A stretch of 64,000 bases of DNA. It comes from JAJDZL01 sp965220665. GTDB taxonomy: Bacteria > Pseudomonadota > Gammaproteobacteria > Arenicellales > JAJDZL01. The first letter of the stretch is position 1. Every line of letters starts with the position of its first letter. Under the pieces are notes generated by a model. That model ran no database searches and was not told where the DNA came from. It saw only the letters and a list, made by a program, of their open reading frames with translations. The stretch is taken from the NCBI GenBank assembly GCA_965220665.1, contig CBDCQQ010000004.1, positions 496,001 through 560,000 on the forward strand. The letters run 5' to 3'. The position numbers and the translations under genes were made by a program. Shown here piece after piece: positions 42,159 through 51,795 of this stretch.

Positions 42159-44099
42159 ATGTCTGACAGGATCTCCGTTACCTTTGTCAGCACCTCCGGG
42201 CAACATGCTGACAAAGTCGTACAGGTTCCACGAGATCTCACCATACTCGATGCAGCGAGATACGCTGGCATCAACATTGAAGCCACATGCGGAGTACGCG
42301 GTCGGTGCAGAAGTTGTCGGGTAAAAATCCTTAAAGGAGCGATTCCCCCGCCATCTGTGCAGGACACGGTACAGCTGGGCCACGATGAGGTTCTGGAAGG
42401 CTTTCGACTTTCTTGTCAAACCCGCATGCTTGACGATACCACGGTGGCACCCATGCCACCGAAAGCGGAAGAAGGTCACAAGATTCTTGAAGCACATGAT
42501 TCAATGTTGGATACAGATGAGTTTCATCTGGATAGTGGCATCACAAAGATATCAGTCACCGCAAAAGCACCCGTCGAAGAACATCATCAAACTTCAGATG
42601 TTGAGGAAATTTTATCGACAATTCCAGATCTCGCACATCACAAAGTTCCAGTTCAGTGTATGCGCAAGATTCCACCAATTCTGCGGAAAAAAAACGGCAA
42701 ACTGACAGTCACTCGATTCAATGGTCGAATTATCGATGTAGAAGCGGGAGACACGACCGATAAACTGTATGGATTTGCTTTTGACATAGGAACGACAAGT
42801 CTGGTTGGTACTCTGCTTGATCTTCGAACCGGTGAACAGTTGGCTACTGCAGGTGGGGTTAATGCGCAAGCAGTGTACGGTGGCGACTTGATGTCGAGAA
42901 TTGCCTACGCACAGTTCGATGAGAAAAAACTGACTACGCTGCGGGCTAAAGTGATCAATCAGGTCAATCAGTACATTCGAGAATGCTGCGAGGAAGCAGG
43001 AGTCGATTGCGAACATGTCTACAAAATTGTCATTGTGGGCAACAGTTGCATGCACCACATATTTCTGGGAATTGATGTCAGCTACTTGGGGTTGGCACCT
43101 TATGCCCCTGTAGTTCGAGAAAATTTGGTATTTCCCGCAACGGATCTTCCGCTAAAAGCGGCCCCCAATGCACAGGTTTGTATGCTCCCAATCATCGCTG
43201 GATTTGTCGGTGCGGATACCGTCGCTTGCATATTGGCAACGCGCATTCACGAAAGTGCGGAAATCAGGACTTTAGTCGATATTGGAACCAATGGCGAAGT
43301 AGTGATGGGTTCCCGCGATCGCTTGACTGCCTGTTCTGCCCCAGCCGGTCCTGCCCTCGAAGGTGCGCAGATTCGAGATGGCATGCGTGGCGCAATCGGT
43401 GCCATCGAAAAAGTTGAAGTGAATGATGATTTCAGTTGTTTGACAATTGGCGACGTACCAGCCATTGGAATTTGTGGTTCCGGATTGATCGATGCAGCAG
43501 CCAAGATGATCGATGCCAGTGTGATGGACCGTAACGGTAATTTTAGAAAACATGATGTTGAACAACTGTCACCAGCAGTTCAAGAGCGTCTTGTTCTATC
43601 GGAAAATGGCTCTCGCGAGTTTACGTTGGTGCGGGAAGAAGACTCTGGCAAAAACCGGAGAATTGGCATAACACAAGGTGATGTGAGACAACTGCAGCTG
43701 GCGAAAAGCGCAATTTACTCCGGCATTCGAATGCTCCAGTCCGTCATGAACATCAGCGATGACGAAATACAGCTTTTGATGTTGTGCGGCGGTTTCGGCA
43801 ACTATATCAACATTCAAAGCGCAAAGACGATTCGGCTTCTTCCAGATCTTGAGAACGAACGGATTGCTTATGTTGGAAATGCAGCTCTACTCGGTGCACA
43901 AATGGCACTGCTATCTGAATCCGAACGAAACAACGCTTATGAAATTACTCAGAACATTGAGCATGTCGCATTAGCCGCTCGGCCTGACTTCCAGGATATC
44001 TTCGTCGACTCAATGGCGTTTAAAGGATCGCCATTCCCTGTTCCATCCAAATCTAACCGTAAGAGAAGACAAGAGCGACGACAGCGGCAACTCGTATAA
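42159..44099 (+). CDS. RACo-like ferredoxin/ASKHA corrinoid reactivase
   Basis: A 646-residue protein. Residues 1-95 are a [2Fe-2S] ferredoxin with C44, C50, C53 and C86 (CGVRGRCRSC ... LSCQTRM). The rest is an ASKHA ATPase (DUF4445): FDIGTTSLVGTLLDL, VGNSCMHHIFLGID, VDIGTNGEVVMGS, CSAPAGPALEGAQI and LMLCGGFGNYINIQSAKTI. In anaerobes such reductive activators rescue oxidised cob(II)alamin on corrinoid proteins with ATP. A basic tail (residues 630-646) ends the protein. It follows the corrinoid gene by 3 bp, so it most likely serves that protein. Confidence 0.88.
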   Translation: MSDRISVTFVSTSGQHADKVVQVPRDLTILDAARYAGINIEATCGVRGRCRSCRVKILKGAIPPPSVQDTVQLGHDEVLEGFRLSCQTRMLDDTTVAPMPPKAEEGHKILEAHDSMLDTDEFHLDSGITKISVTAKAPVEEHHQTSDVEEILSTIPDLAHHKVPVQCMRKIPPILRKKNGKLTVTRFNGRIIDVEAGDTTDKLYGFAFDIGTTSLVGTLLDLRTGEQLATAGGVNAQAVYGGDLMSRIAYAQFDEKKLTTLRAKVINQVNQYIRECCEEAGVDCEHVYKIVIVGNSCMHHIFLGIDVSYLGLAPYAPVVRENLVFPATDLPLKAAPNAQVCMLPIIAGFVGADTVACILATRIHESAEIRTLVDIGTNGEVVMGSRDRLTACSAPAGPALEGAQIRDGMRGAIGAIEKVEVNDDFSCLTIGDVPAIGICGSGLIDAAAKMIDASVMDRNGNFRKHDVEQLSPAVQERLVLSENGSREFTLVREEDSGKNRRIGITQGDVRQLQLAKSAIYSGIRMLQSVMNISDDEIQLLMLCGGFGNYINIQSAKTIRLLPDLENERIAYVGNAALLGAQMALLSESERNNAYEITQNIEHVALAARPDFQDIFVDSMAFKGSPFPVPSKSNRKRRQERRQRQLV

Positions 44100-44152
44100 A
44101 ATGCTGTTAAAATGCTGTAATATATTTTCAAGATATTCTTCAAAAAGCAGTC

Positions 44153-45139
44153 ATGCAATCCGACAATAGCGAATTGCGCACCTTGCCACAGATCCACTTG
44201 TTGTTTGGATTTCTGGGTGCTGGAAAGACTACATTAGTCAGAAATCTTCTGCAAACGGCAGATTCTGAGTACCCGACTGCAGTCATTGTTAATGAGTTTG
44301 GCGACGTCGGAATTGACGGCGATATCATTCAGGGAAACACCATCGACACAGTTGAACTCGCTTCAGGCTGTATCTGCTGCACCCTCAAAGGCTCGCTGAT
44401 GAACGCAATTGAAGAACTTGCAAACGACAAAGGTGCTAAACGTATCGTGGTTGAAGCGACCGGTGTTGCTGATCCCGAAGATATGCTTGATGATTTAGAG
44501 GACTCCACTATTGCCGAAAAAATGAACGTGGCGCCGATAGTTGTAGTCGTTGATGCATCATACTTCAACAAGGTCCGACCGATGCTCGGTGAGTTCTATG
44601 TCTCTCAAGTTCTAAATGCAGACATCGTAATCATTAATAAAATTGATCGAACCGAGGAGCAGGAACTAAAGACTGTGACTGAGCAGATCAAGGAAATTAA
44701 CCCGTGGGCAGAGATTCGTTTCACCGAGTTTTGTGATGTCGACTCAAGCCTGGTGTTTTCCAATGATGTTTCAGCTTTGCTTGAAAGACATGATTCTGCT
44801 AACGGCGAAGATCATTCACATCACAACCATGATCATGACGAACACCATCACCATCATCATGAACATGAAACGATGGAGTCCTTTGTTATCGTACCACACG
44901 AAGATGTTTCACAAGTTGATCTGGAAAGAGCCTGTGGACAACTGCCCGATAACGTCTGGCGGATGAAAGGTCATATGGTAGTCAGTGGCCAACCCTCACT
45001 TATTCAGTATTCAGCCGGTCAACTGGAAGTGTTTGAAGCTGAAACTAAATCGCATTATCGACTGGTTTTTATTGGTCGAGATCTCAATCAAGAGTCAATT
45101 GCATCTAGGTTCGGCGTTCCAATTACTGATGCAGCCTAG
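44153..45139 (+). CDS. CobW/G3E-family GTPase with His-rich loop
   Basis: A 328-residue P-loop GTPase. LFGFLGAGKTTLVRN (17-31) is Walker A, SGCICCTLKG the CxCC metal motif (C73, C75, C76), VEATGVADP switch II and IINKIDR the NKxD base motif. A stretch near 222-240 is packed with His and Asp (for example DHSHHNHDHD), typical of metal storage or delivery. The C-terminal CobW_C domain is present. Related G3E proteins insert or deliver Zn or cobalt; here a zinc-site methyltransferase and a corrinoid protein are both in the operon. Its stop shares a base with the GTG of the next gene. Confidence 0.88.
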   Translation: MQSDNSELRTLPQIHLLFGFLGAGKTTLVRNLLQTADSEYPTAVIVNEFGDVGIDGDIIQGNTIDTVELASGCICCTLKGSLMNAIEELANDKGAKRIVVEATGVADPEDMLDDLEDSTIAEKMNVAPIVVVVDASYFNKVRPMLGEFYVSQVLNADIVIINKIDRTEEQELKTVTEQIKEINPWAEIRFTEFCDVDSSLVFSNDVSALLERHDSANGEDHSHHNHDHDEHHHHHHEHETMESFVIVPHEDVSQVDLERACGQLPDNVWRMKGHMVVSGQPSLIQYSAGQLEVFEAETKSHYRLVFIGRDLNQESIASRFGVPITDAA

Positions 45140-45810
45140 TGAACATTTCCATAAAACCTATCGACAAAGCCAAATCACTAAGCGATTTGGCTTATGAAGA
45201 GCTAGTTAAACGGATTACACGTCTGGAATTATCACCGGGTTCAGTTCTTGCAGAAAGAAATCTGGTTGAAGAACTAGGCATTGGCCGAACGCCAATAAGA
45301 GAAGCACTGCAACGGCTGGCCATTGAAGGGCTTGTCGTTCACCGTCTAAATCGCGGAATGTTTGTATCTGAAGTCGGAATTACGGAAATTCAGGAAATCT
45401 ACGAATTTCGCAGCATTATCGACGGGTCTGCGTGCCGACTTGCTGCAATGCGAGCGACAAAAGCACAAGCAGACAGCCTCATGGAAATTCATCATGCACT
45501 AATCGCTGCAACCGAGCAGGATGATATTGACGCATACGTTGATGCCAACCGTGACTTCTACAAAGTGCTCGCAAGTTCAATACGCAACACATTCATATCT
45601 GAAACCATGCCGCGTATCATGAACCTGCATTTACGACTTTGGTTCCTCATTTCAGAGCGGCTTGGCAGTTGGCACTCAATAGCTCAGGCGCATGAAGTAA
45701 TGACTCGCGATGTTGCACAGGCAGTCGCAGAGCGCGATGCCGAGCGAGCAGAACGTGCAATGAAAACTTACATTCAACAGCGGCACGAAGACTTACGTCG
45801 GGCACTCTAG
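45139..45810 (+). CDS. GntR-family transcriptional regulator (FCD/FadR type)
   Basis: A 223-residue regulator. LAYEELVKRITRLELSPGSV and LGIGRTPIREALQRLAIEGLV form the winged helix in residues 10-70; the remaining 150 residues are a helical FCD ligand domain (YEFRSIIDGSACRLAAMRAT). It starts at GTG 45139, overlapping the stop of the GTPase gene by one base, so it is the last gene of the corrinoid operon and is its likely specific regulator. The FCD family senses organic acids and amino acids, a hint that the substrate or a product is such a molecule. Confidence 0.88.
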   Translation: MNISIKPIDKAKSLSDLAYEELVKRITRLELSPGSVLAERNLVEELGIGRTPIREALQRLAIEGLVVHRLNRGMFVSEVGITEIQEIYEFRSIIDGSACRLAAMRATKAQADSLMEIHHALIAATEQDDIDAYVDANRDFYKVLASSIRNTFISETMPRIMNLHLRLWFLISERLGSWHSIAQAHEVMTRDVAQAVAERDAERAERAMKTYIQQRHEDLRRAL

Positions 45811-45812
45811 TT

Positions 45813-48800
45813 TCAGACGGAAACACGGGAAGTTCGTCTGAATTCACGCAAGGCTTGAGCCGTATGGGAGCGTCTGGATTTCGTTAATTTGTCCAAAGTT
45901 CCCTCTACAACTATCTTCCCTCCTGCGTCGCCTCCTTCCAGGCCCAAATCAATTATCCAATCGGCCTCTGAAACCATGTCAAGATTGTGCTCGATGACTA
46001 CAACAGTATTGCCGGCATCAACTAGGGCGTGAATTACCTTGAGCAGTTTTTCGACATCCGCCGCATGTAGTCCAACAGTCGGTTCATCCAATACGTATAG
46101 TGTCCCAAGTATAGATCTAGCCTTATGAGCCGCCTGAATTTTGTATTGATCTCGCGGTAGCGCCTTTGCCAGTTCCGAAACCAACTTAATTCTCTGAGCT
46201 TCTCCTCCGCTCAAAGTCGGACTAGGCTGACCAAGTCTCAGGTACCCAAGTCCCACGTCTACAAGCAGACCAAATACACGTTCGAGTGACGGTAGTGCCG
46301 AGAAAAATTCCAGCGCTTCTTGAACACTGAAATCCAGAACTTGAGCAATTGTCTTATCTCGATAATGAACGCTGAGTGTTTCCTGATTAAATCGGTTGCC
46401 ATCACAACTTTCGCAGCGTACCCTGACATCAGGTAGAAAGTTCATTTCAATTTTCTTCTCACCCTGCCCCCCGCAAGTTGGACATCGTCCTTCTGCGACA
46501 TTGAAAGAAAATCTAGATGCGGTATACCCCCGAAGCCGTGCTTCCGCTGTCTCTGCGAATAACTTTCGAATAATCTGCCATACATTGACATAAGTTGCCG
46601 GGCATGATCTTGGAGTTTTTCCAATGGGTGTTTGATCAACCTCCAACACTCGACGGACCTGATCCCAACCAGTGATGTTGCTGCAGTAATCCCACGCAAG
46701 TTCGTTTCCATCAGACTGTCTTTGTGATAGTGCAGCTGACAGATTTTGATAAAGAACGTCACGAACGAGCGTACTTTTTCCACTGCCACTGACACCGGTT
46801 ACGCATATCAATGCCTGAACCGGGAATGATGCGTTGACATTTTGTAGGTTGTGTCGAAATGCGCCTCTAATTTCAATGGAATTTTTCGGCTCTACCGCCG
46901 TACGGGTTCTTCGCATGGGATGCTGCAACGGTGATTTCAATGTTCGCCCAGTAACGGAAGCGGAATTTTCACGAATTTCCTGAACAGTCCCAGTCGCCAT
47001 AACCTCACCACCGCGAACGCCACCTCCGGGCCCGAGATCAATGATGTAGTCGGCTGAAACGATTGTGGCTTCATCATGCTCAACCACCACGATCGTATTT
47101 CCTTTGTCCCTGAGCGAAGTGAGAGCTGATAGCAGTAACTGATTGTCCCGACTATGCAATCCAATCGTCGGTTCGTCAAGCACGTAGCAAGCACCGCACA
47201 GACTCGATCCCAATTGGGCGGCCAGACGAATTCTCTGTGCTTCACCGCCGCTTAACGTTGGTGCTGCACGATCAAGCGAAAGGTAAGATAGTCCAACTGA
47301 TTCAAGAAACGCAAGTCGTGAAGTCAATTCGGCCAAAATATCTTGTGCTGCAGCCTGTTCACGGTTAGTCAGTGTCAATTTGGAAAGTTCGATTCTTGCA
47401 TTCCGCACTGACCAGCGAGTCATTTCATCAATGGTAATTCCGTGAAACTGAACAGCCAGCGCTTCGGGATTGAGTCTTCGCCCTTCACATGTACTACAGA
47501 TTTCACCATCTGTAAGGTGTTCCAGGTCCTCATCATCCTGGCTGTCGGCATTCTTAATTGCCAATCCTGTACCAAAGCATGCGTCACACCAACCCTGACT
47601 TGAATTGTACGAAAACAATCTCGGGTCCAACTCTTCAAACGCTCTCCCACAACTATTACAGGATCGACTGGTAGAAAAAAGATCCAGTTTCCGGTCATCG
47701 GTTTCCTGATCCAGCGCGGGGTATGCAATACGAAAGTGTCCATCCTTGACTTGCAATGATTCGTTAATTGCCGCAACCAGGTTTTCTCTAGCAGATGTGT
47801 CATCCGGACCCAATTCGACAGTAGCTACTGGTAAATCAATGCTATGCAGACGGTATCGATCAAGTGGTTTCCAGTTCTGAGTCGAAAGCAGTTCACCATC
47901 CACAAGTAGAGATTGCGCTCCACGCTTCAAAGCCCACTGCCGCCAAGGATTATGGTTGCCCTTGCGTGACACAACTAGCGGCGCGAGTACGCTAATCCTT
48001 GTATTCATTCGTTCGAGAATGATCTGTTGAACAATGGATTCAATTGATCGAGCATGAATCTCGACATGACATTCCGGACAGAATTGAATTCCAAACCTTA
48101 CGTACAGCAAACGAATGTAGTGGTAAATTTCTGTGAGAGTGGCTACGGTACTTCGGCGCCCTCCCCGGCTAATCATCTGTGAGATTGCGACAGTTGGCGG
48201 CAACCCAGCAATTGAATCGAAATCCGCCCTGGAGGCCGGCTGAACAAATTGCCGTGCATAGGCATTGATGGTTGCAAGATACCGTTTCTGCCCCTCTGCA
48301 AACAATATGTCGAATGCCAACGTGCTCTTGCCGCTGCCACTCATGCCAGTGATAACCGTCATCGCGTTGTATGGTATTGAAACAGAGATGTTCTTTAAGT
48401 TATGTTCGCGAGCGTTATGGACAACGATCTGCTGTTTATTTTGCCGATTCGAGCTGACTTCAACGAGATTCATTCGCTTTCGATTTGCTTCCCCATTGAA
48501 ATACTCTTTCAGTGCCTCTGCGGTTGCCGTCGAATAGTTGTCTGCAACTGATGAAGGTGTTCCCTCCCCTACAAGTTCACCGCCAAATTCCCCACCTTCT
48601 GGTCCCAAATCAATCAACCAGTCTGCACTCGATACAAGATCCAGATTGTGTTCAATTACAACGACCGAATGTCCACTGTCGATCAGTTTTCGAAGTGAAC
48701 TGATCAATTTCGATACATCTGTAAAGTGCAATCCGGTTGTCGGCTCGTCAAATAAGAACACGATGTGCTCGCGTTTCTTCTTTCTGATACTCGTGTTTTT

Positions 48801-51401
48801 GGCAATATGTGCTGCCAGTTTTAGTCTCTGAGCTTCGCCTCCACTCAAGGTTGGAACTGGCTGCCCTAAGGTAAGGTAGTCCAATCCGACATCAACAAGA
48901 GGTGCAAGTGCCTTAACAACCTTTGTTTCATTTTGAAAAAACTCGATTGCATCTGCAACAGTAAGGTTCAGAACGTCAACAATTGAGAGTGATTCTGAAA
49001 TTGTGTCTGAGTTGAGATTTGAGTCTGGATTGACTTTAACCTGACAAATCTCGGAGCGAAAGCGGGTTCCATCGCACTCCGCACAACGCAGGTATACGTC
49101 GCTAAGAAACTGCATTTCTATATGTTCAAATCCACTTCCCTCACAAGTTTCGCAACAACCAAGTTTTGAATTGAAACTGAAGTGCCCTGCTGTGTAGCCC
49201 TTTGATTTGGCCAGCGGCTGTCGGGAAAAAATCTCGCGAATCGGAGTTAGCGCACCGACATAACTGACGGGATTGGAACGTGTGGTTCTACCAATTGCCG
49301 CCTGAGATACCATAACCATATCGTCGATTTTCTCGACGCCATCAATGGACCGGTGATGTCCCGGTGCCTCTGTGCTTCTACCCAATTGGCGGCATACGCC
49401 GCGAAACAAGACGTCCTCAATCAATGTCGATTTTCCAGAACCACTGACACCAGTGATGCACACGAGTTGACCTAGTGGAATTGACACGTCAATTCCCTTG
49501 AGATTATTCTGTTCAGCACCACGAATGAGCAGAGGCGACGATTTCTCTTGAAGGTGATCGTATGGTCGAATTTCAGGCAGATAGTCGCCATTACTGAGAC
49601 AGTCTGCAGTCACAGACTTCGTTGAATTCAGCAGTTCCTCTAGCGACCCAAAATGCACCAGACTTCCACCTGACGATCCAGGGCCCGGACCTAGGTCTGC
49701 AATTTGATCGGCTGCACGAATAACCTGCTCCTCGTGCTCAACAACCAGAAGCGTGTTACCGGCGTCACGTAGACGGTGAAGTATTTCGATGACTCTTCCT
49801 ATATCTCGACTGTGTAATCCAATCGTCGGTTCATCCAGAACAAACAACGTGTTTACGAGCGTCGTTCCCAAGGCAGTCGTTAGATTGATTCTTTGAACTT
49901 CACCGCCACTTAAGGTACGAGACTGGCGATCAAGGTTGAGGTATCCCAACCCTACATTATTTAGATATCCAATTCGTGCACGAATTTCATCTAGCAGTAA
50001 TGCGACTGCATCATCGTACGGGGAAGGAAGTTGAATACTTGAGAAAAATTCCACACAGCGGGTAATCGGTAAGGATGCAACATCGTGTATTGTCAGACCA
50101 GGCAGACAAGCAAATTGAACATCCGTCATTCGAAAAGCCGGATGTCTATATTTTTGATAACTTTCAATTTCTTCGACTCGTTTTCCCAGACGCCAATTGA
50201 AGGCTTCTGGCTTCAGTCTTGCACCCCCACAGTCTTTACATCTCGTATAGGATCGATAGTAGGACAGGAAAACCCGAACATGCATGCGATGTTTGCGCCG
50301 TTCCAACCAGTCAAAAAAGAGTTTGACACCATACCACTTACCACTGTACCATCCACCTTCCCCTTCAAGTACCCATCGTTTGTGCTCGTCTTCCAGATCA
50401 CACCAGGGAGTATCGAGAGGTATGCCGCTTTCGCTTCCGTATCTCAAAATATCGCGATAACTCTCGCTGTAAACGGGGGAATTGAACGCCCGAATCGCAC
50501 CTTCTCGCAATGTTAGAGATTGATCTGGAATGACCTGGCCGTAGTCAATGCCAATCGTCCGGCCAAACCCGCGACACGTGTCACAAGCGCCAATCGGTGA
50601 ATTGAAGGAGAAAAGGTTAGGCGTAGACTCTGAATAGTCGTAACCGCAACATCGAAGTTTGTCAGTAAACTCTATTTCAGGTCCGATACCCTCGCCGCTT
50701 TCATCCAATCGCTGCGCAATGACTGTATTGGAGCCTCGATAGAGAGACACCTCAATCGCTTCAATCAGACGGGAGCGACTAGCGTCGACTGGGCGAAGTC
50801 GATCCTGAACAACCAACATGGTCTCTCCCTTACGATACGCAATTCGCATATATCCTTGATTTCTGAGATGCTCAAGTGCAAACTCGGTGGAGAGACTTTT
50901 CGGTACTTGAACCGCAAACATAACCTGAATCATGTTTGCGTCTTCAAATTCCTTGAAAATTGAATCGCAGATTTCATCATTAGTGCGCTGCTTGACGAGT
51001 TTGCCGCAGTTGGGACAATAAAGTGAGGCGATACGAGCAAAGAGAAGTTTTAGGTGATCATTGATTTCAGTCATCGTCCCGACAGTTGAACGCGTTGTTC
51101 GAACAGGGTTTACCTGATCAATTGCAACCGCTGGCGGAACATTTTCAATAGAGTCAGCTTTCGGACGATCCATGCGGTCCAAAAACTGCCGGGCGTAGGG
51201 TGAGAACGTTTCGACGTATCTTCGTTGCCCTTCTGCATAAACAGTATCAAAGGCCAGAGAAGACTTACCAGAGCCGCTGACTCCAGTAATTACGGTGAGC
51301 TGATTCAGGGGGATGTCTAAACTAAGATCTTTGAGATTATTTTGCCTGGCGCCACGAACCTCAAGATTCACATGCTTTTGATTTGATGAGTATTTTGACA
51401 A
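45813..51401 (-). CDS. uvrA: Tandem (double-length) UvrA-type excinuclease ATPase
   Basis: An 1862-residue protein made of two UvrA-like halves joined head to tail (about 1-980 and 985-1862). Four Walker A loops GxSGSGKS lie near 43, 650, 1017 and 1535. Each half has its signature LSGGE motifs and zinc-binding CxxC pairs such as CPNCGK, CDTCRG and CCETCEG in the first and CNSCGRAF, CDACFG and CPTCGG in the second. UvrA damage scanning normally uses a dimer of about 940-residue subunits; here the dimer may be covalent or the two halves specialised. It starts at TTG 51401 and converges with the GntR gene at a 2-bp distance. Confidence 0.88.
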   Translation of the reverse strand: MSKYSSNQKHVNLEVRGARQNNLKDLSLDIPLNQLTVITGVSGSGKSSLAFDTVYAEGQRRYVETFSPYARQFLDRMDRPKADSIENVPPAVAIDQVNPVRTTRSTVGTMTEINDHLKLLFARIASLYCPNCGKLVKQRTNDEICDSIFKEFEDANMIQVMFAVQVPKSLSTEFALEHLRNQGYMRIAYRKGETMLVVQDRLRPVDASRSRLIEAIEVSLYRGSNTVIAQRLDESGEGIGPEIEFTDKLRCCGYDYSESTPNLFSFNSPIGACDTCRGFGRTIGIDYGQVIPDQSLTLREGAIRAFNSPVYSESYRDILRYGSESGIPLDTPWCDLEDEHKRWVLEGEGGWYSGKWYGVKLFFDWLERRKHRMHVRVFLSYYRSYTRCKDCGGARLKPEAFNWRLGKRVEEIESYQKYRHPAFRMTDVQFACLPGLTIHDVASLPITRCVEFFSSIQLPSPYDDAVALLLDEIRARIGYLNNVGLGYLNLDRQSRTLSGGEVQRINLTTALGTTLVNTLFVLDEPTIGLHSRDIGRVIEILHRLRDAGNTLLVVEHEEQVIRAADQIADLGPGPGSSGGSLVHFGSLEELLNSTKSVTADCLSNGDYLPEIRPYDHLQEKSSPLLIRGAEQNNLKGIDVSIPLGQLVCITGVSGSGKSTLIEDVLFRGVCRQLGRSTEAPGHHRSIDGVEKIDDMVMVSQAAIGRTTRSNPVSYVGALTPIREIFSRQPLAKSKGYTAGHFSFNSKLGCCETCEGSGFEHIEMQFLSDVYLRCAECDGTRFRSEICQVKVNPDSNLNSDTISESLSIVDVLNLTVADAIEFFQNETKVVKALAPLVDVGLDYLTLGQPVPTLSGGEAQRLKLAAHIAKNTSIRKKKREHIVFLFDEPTTGLHFTDVSKLISSLRKLIDSGHSVVVIEHNLDLVSSADWLIDLGPEGGEFGGELVGEGTPSSVADNYSTATAEALKEYFNGEANRKRMNLVEVSSNRQNKQQIVVHNAREHNLKNISVSIPYNAMTVITGMSGSGKSTLAFDILFAEGQKRYLATINAYARQFVQPASRADFDSIAGLPPTVAISQMISRGGRRSTVATLTEIYHYIRLLYVRFGIQFCPECHVEIHARSIESIVQQIILERMNTRISVLAPLVVSRKGNHNPWRQWALKRGAQSLLVDGELLSTQNWKPLDRYRLHSIDLPVATVELGPDDTSARENLVAAINESLQVKDGHFRIAYPALDQETDDRKLDLFSTSRSCNSCGRAFEELDPRLFSYNSSQGWCDACFGTGLAIKNADSQDDEDLEHLTDGEICSTCEGRRLNPEALAVQFHGITIDEMTRWSVRNARIELSKLTLTNREQAAAQDILAELTSRLAFLESVGLSYLSLDRAAPTLSGGEAQRIRLAAQLGSSLCGACYVLDEPTIGLHSRDNQLLLSALTSLRDKGNTIVVVEHDEATIVSADYIIDLGPGGGVRGGEVMATGTVQEIRENSASVTGRTLKSPLQHPMRRTRTAVEPKNSIEIRGAFRHNLQNVNASFPVQALICVTGVSGSGKSTLVRDVLYQNLSAALSQRQSDGNELAWDYCSNITGWDQVRRVLEVDQTPIGKTPRSCPATYVNVWQIIRKLFAETAEARLRGYTASRFSFNVAEGRCPTCGGQGEKKIEMNFLPDVRVRCESCDGNRFNQETLSVHYRDKTIAQVLDFSVQEALEFFSALPSLERVFGLLVDVGLGYLRLGQPSPTLSGGEAQRIKLVSELAKALPRDQYKIQAAHKARSILGTLYVLDEPTVGLHAADVEKLLKVIHALVDAGNTVVVIEHNLDMVSEADWIIDLGLEGGDAGGKIVVEGTLDKLTKSRRSHTAQALREFRRTSRVSV

Positions 51402-51795
51402 GATTCAGTTAATTTGAAGTGAGTTGGATTTTTCTTCAATGACGCACGTAATCTATGGAATTGGGCATGAACTCTTGGAGGCGCTTATGATACTCAACGC
51501 AATCCGACAGGTACGTACATCATTTACCAAATTGTGAAATGTCCAATCCATTTTCTGATGACTTCTTCTGCGAAGTATTTGCCAACTGAGGATGAAATCG
51601 GTCGTTTGGGGCTTTTGCAACATTTCCTAATCTAGGGCATATCCCAAGTTATGTTGAACTCAACATCAAATTGAGAACCGGATCCGGCAATCTTATCGGC
51701 ATGCTCAACCACTTATTCTTTTGAACCAAGGTTGAGTAAAATTCTACTACGATGGAAATGGAAGTGTTCGGCACCAACAAATGGTTTCATGACGT
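51402..51795. other. Divergent intergenic region
   Basis: A 394-base space between the minus-strand uvrA and the plus-strand ureohydrolase genes that should contain promoters for both. No SOS-box (CTGT-N8-ACAG) is evident by eye. No gene is recognised. Confidence 0.4.

Noticed and set aside
48265..48537. Small plus-strand frames within uvrA
   Set aside because: They are antisense to conserved UvrA coding sequence and have no independent support.
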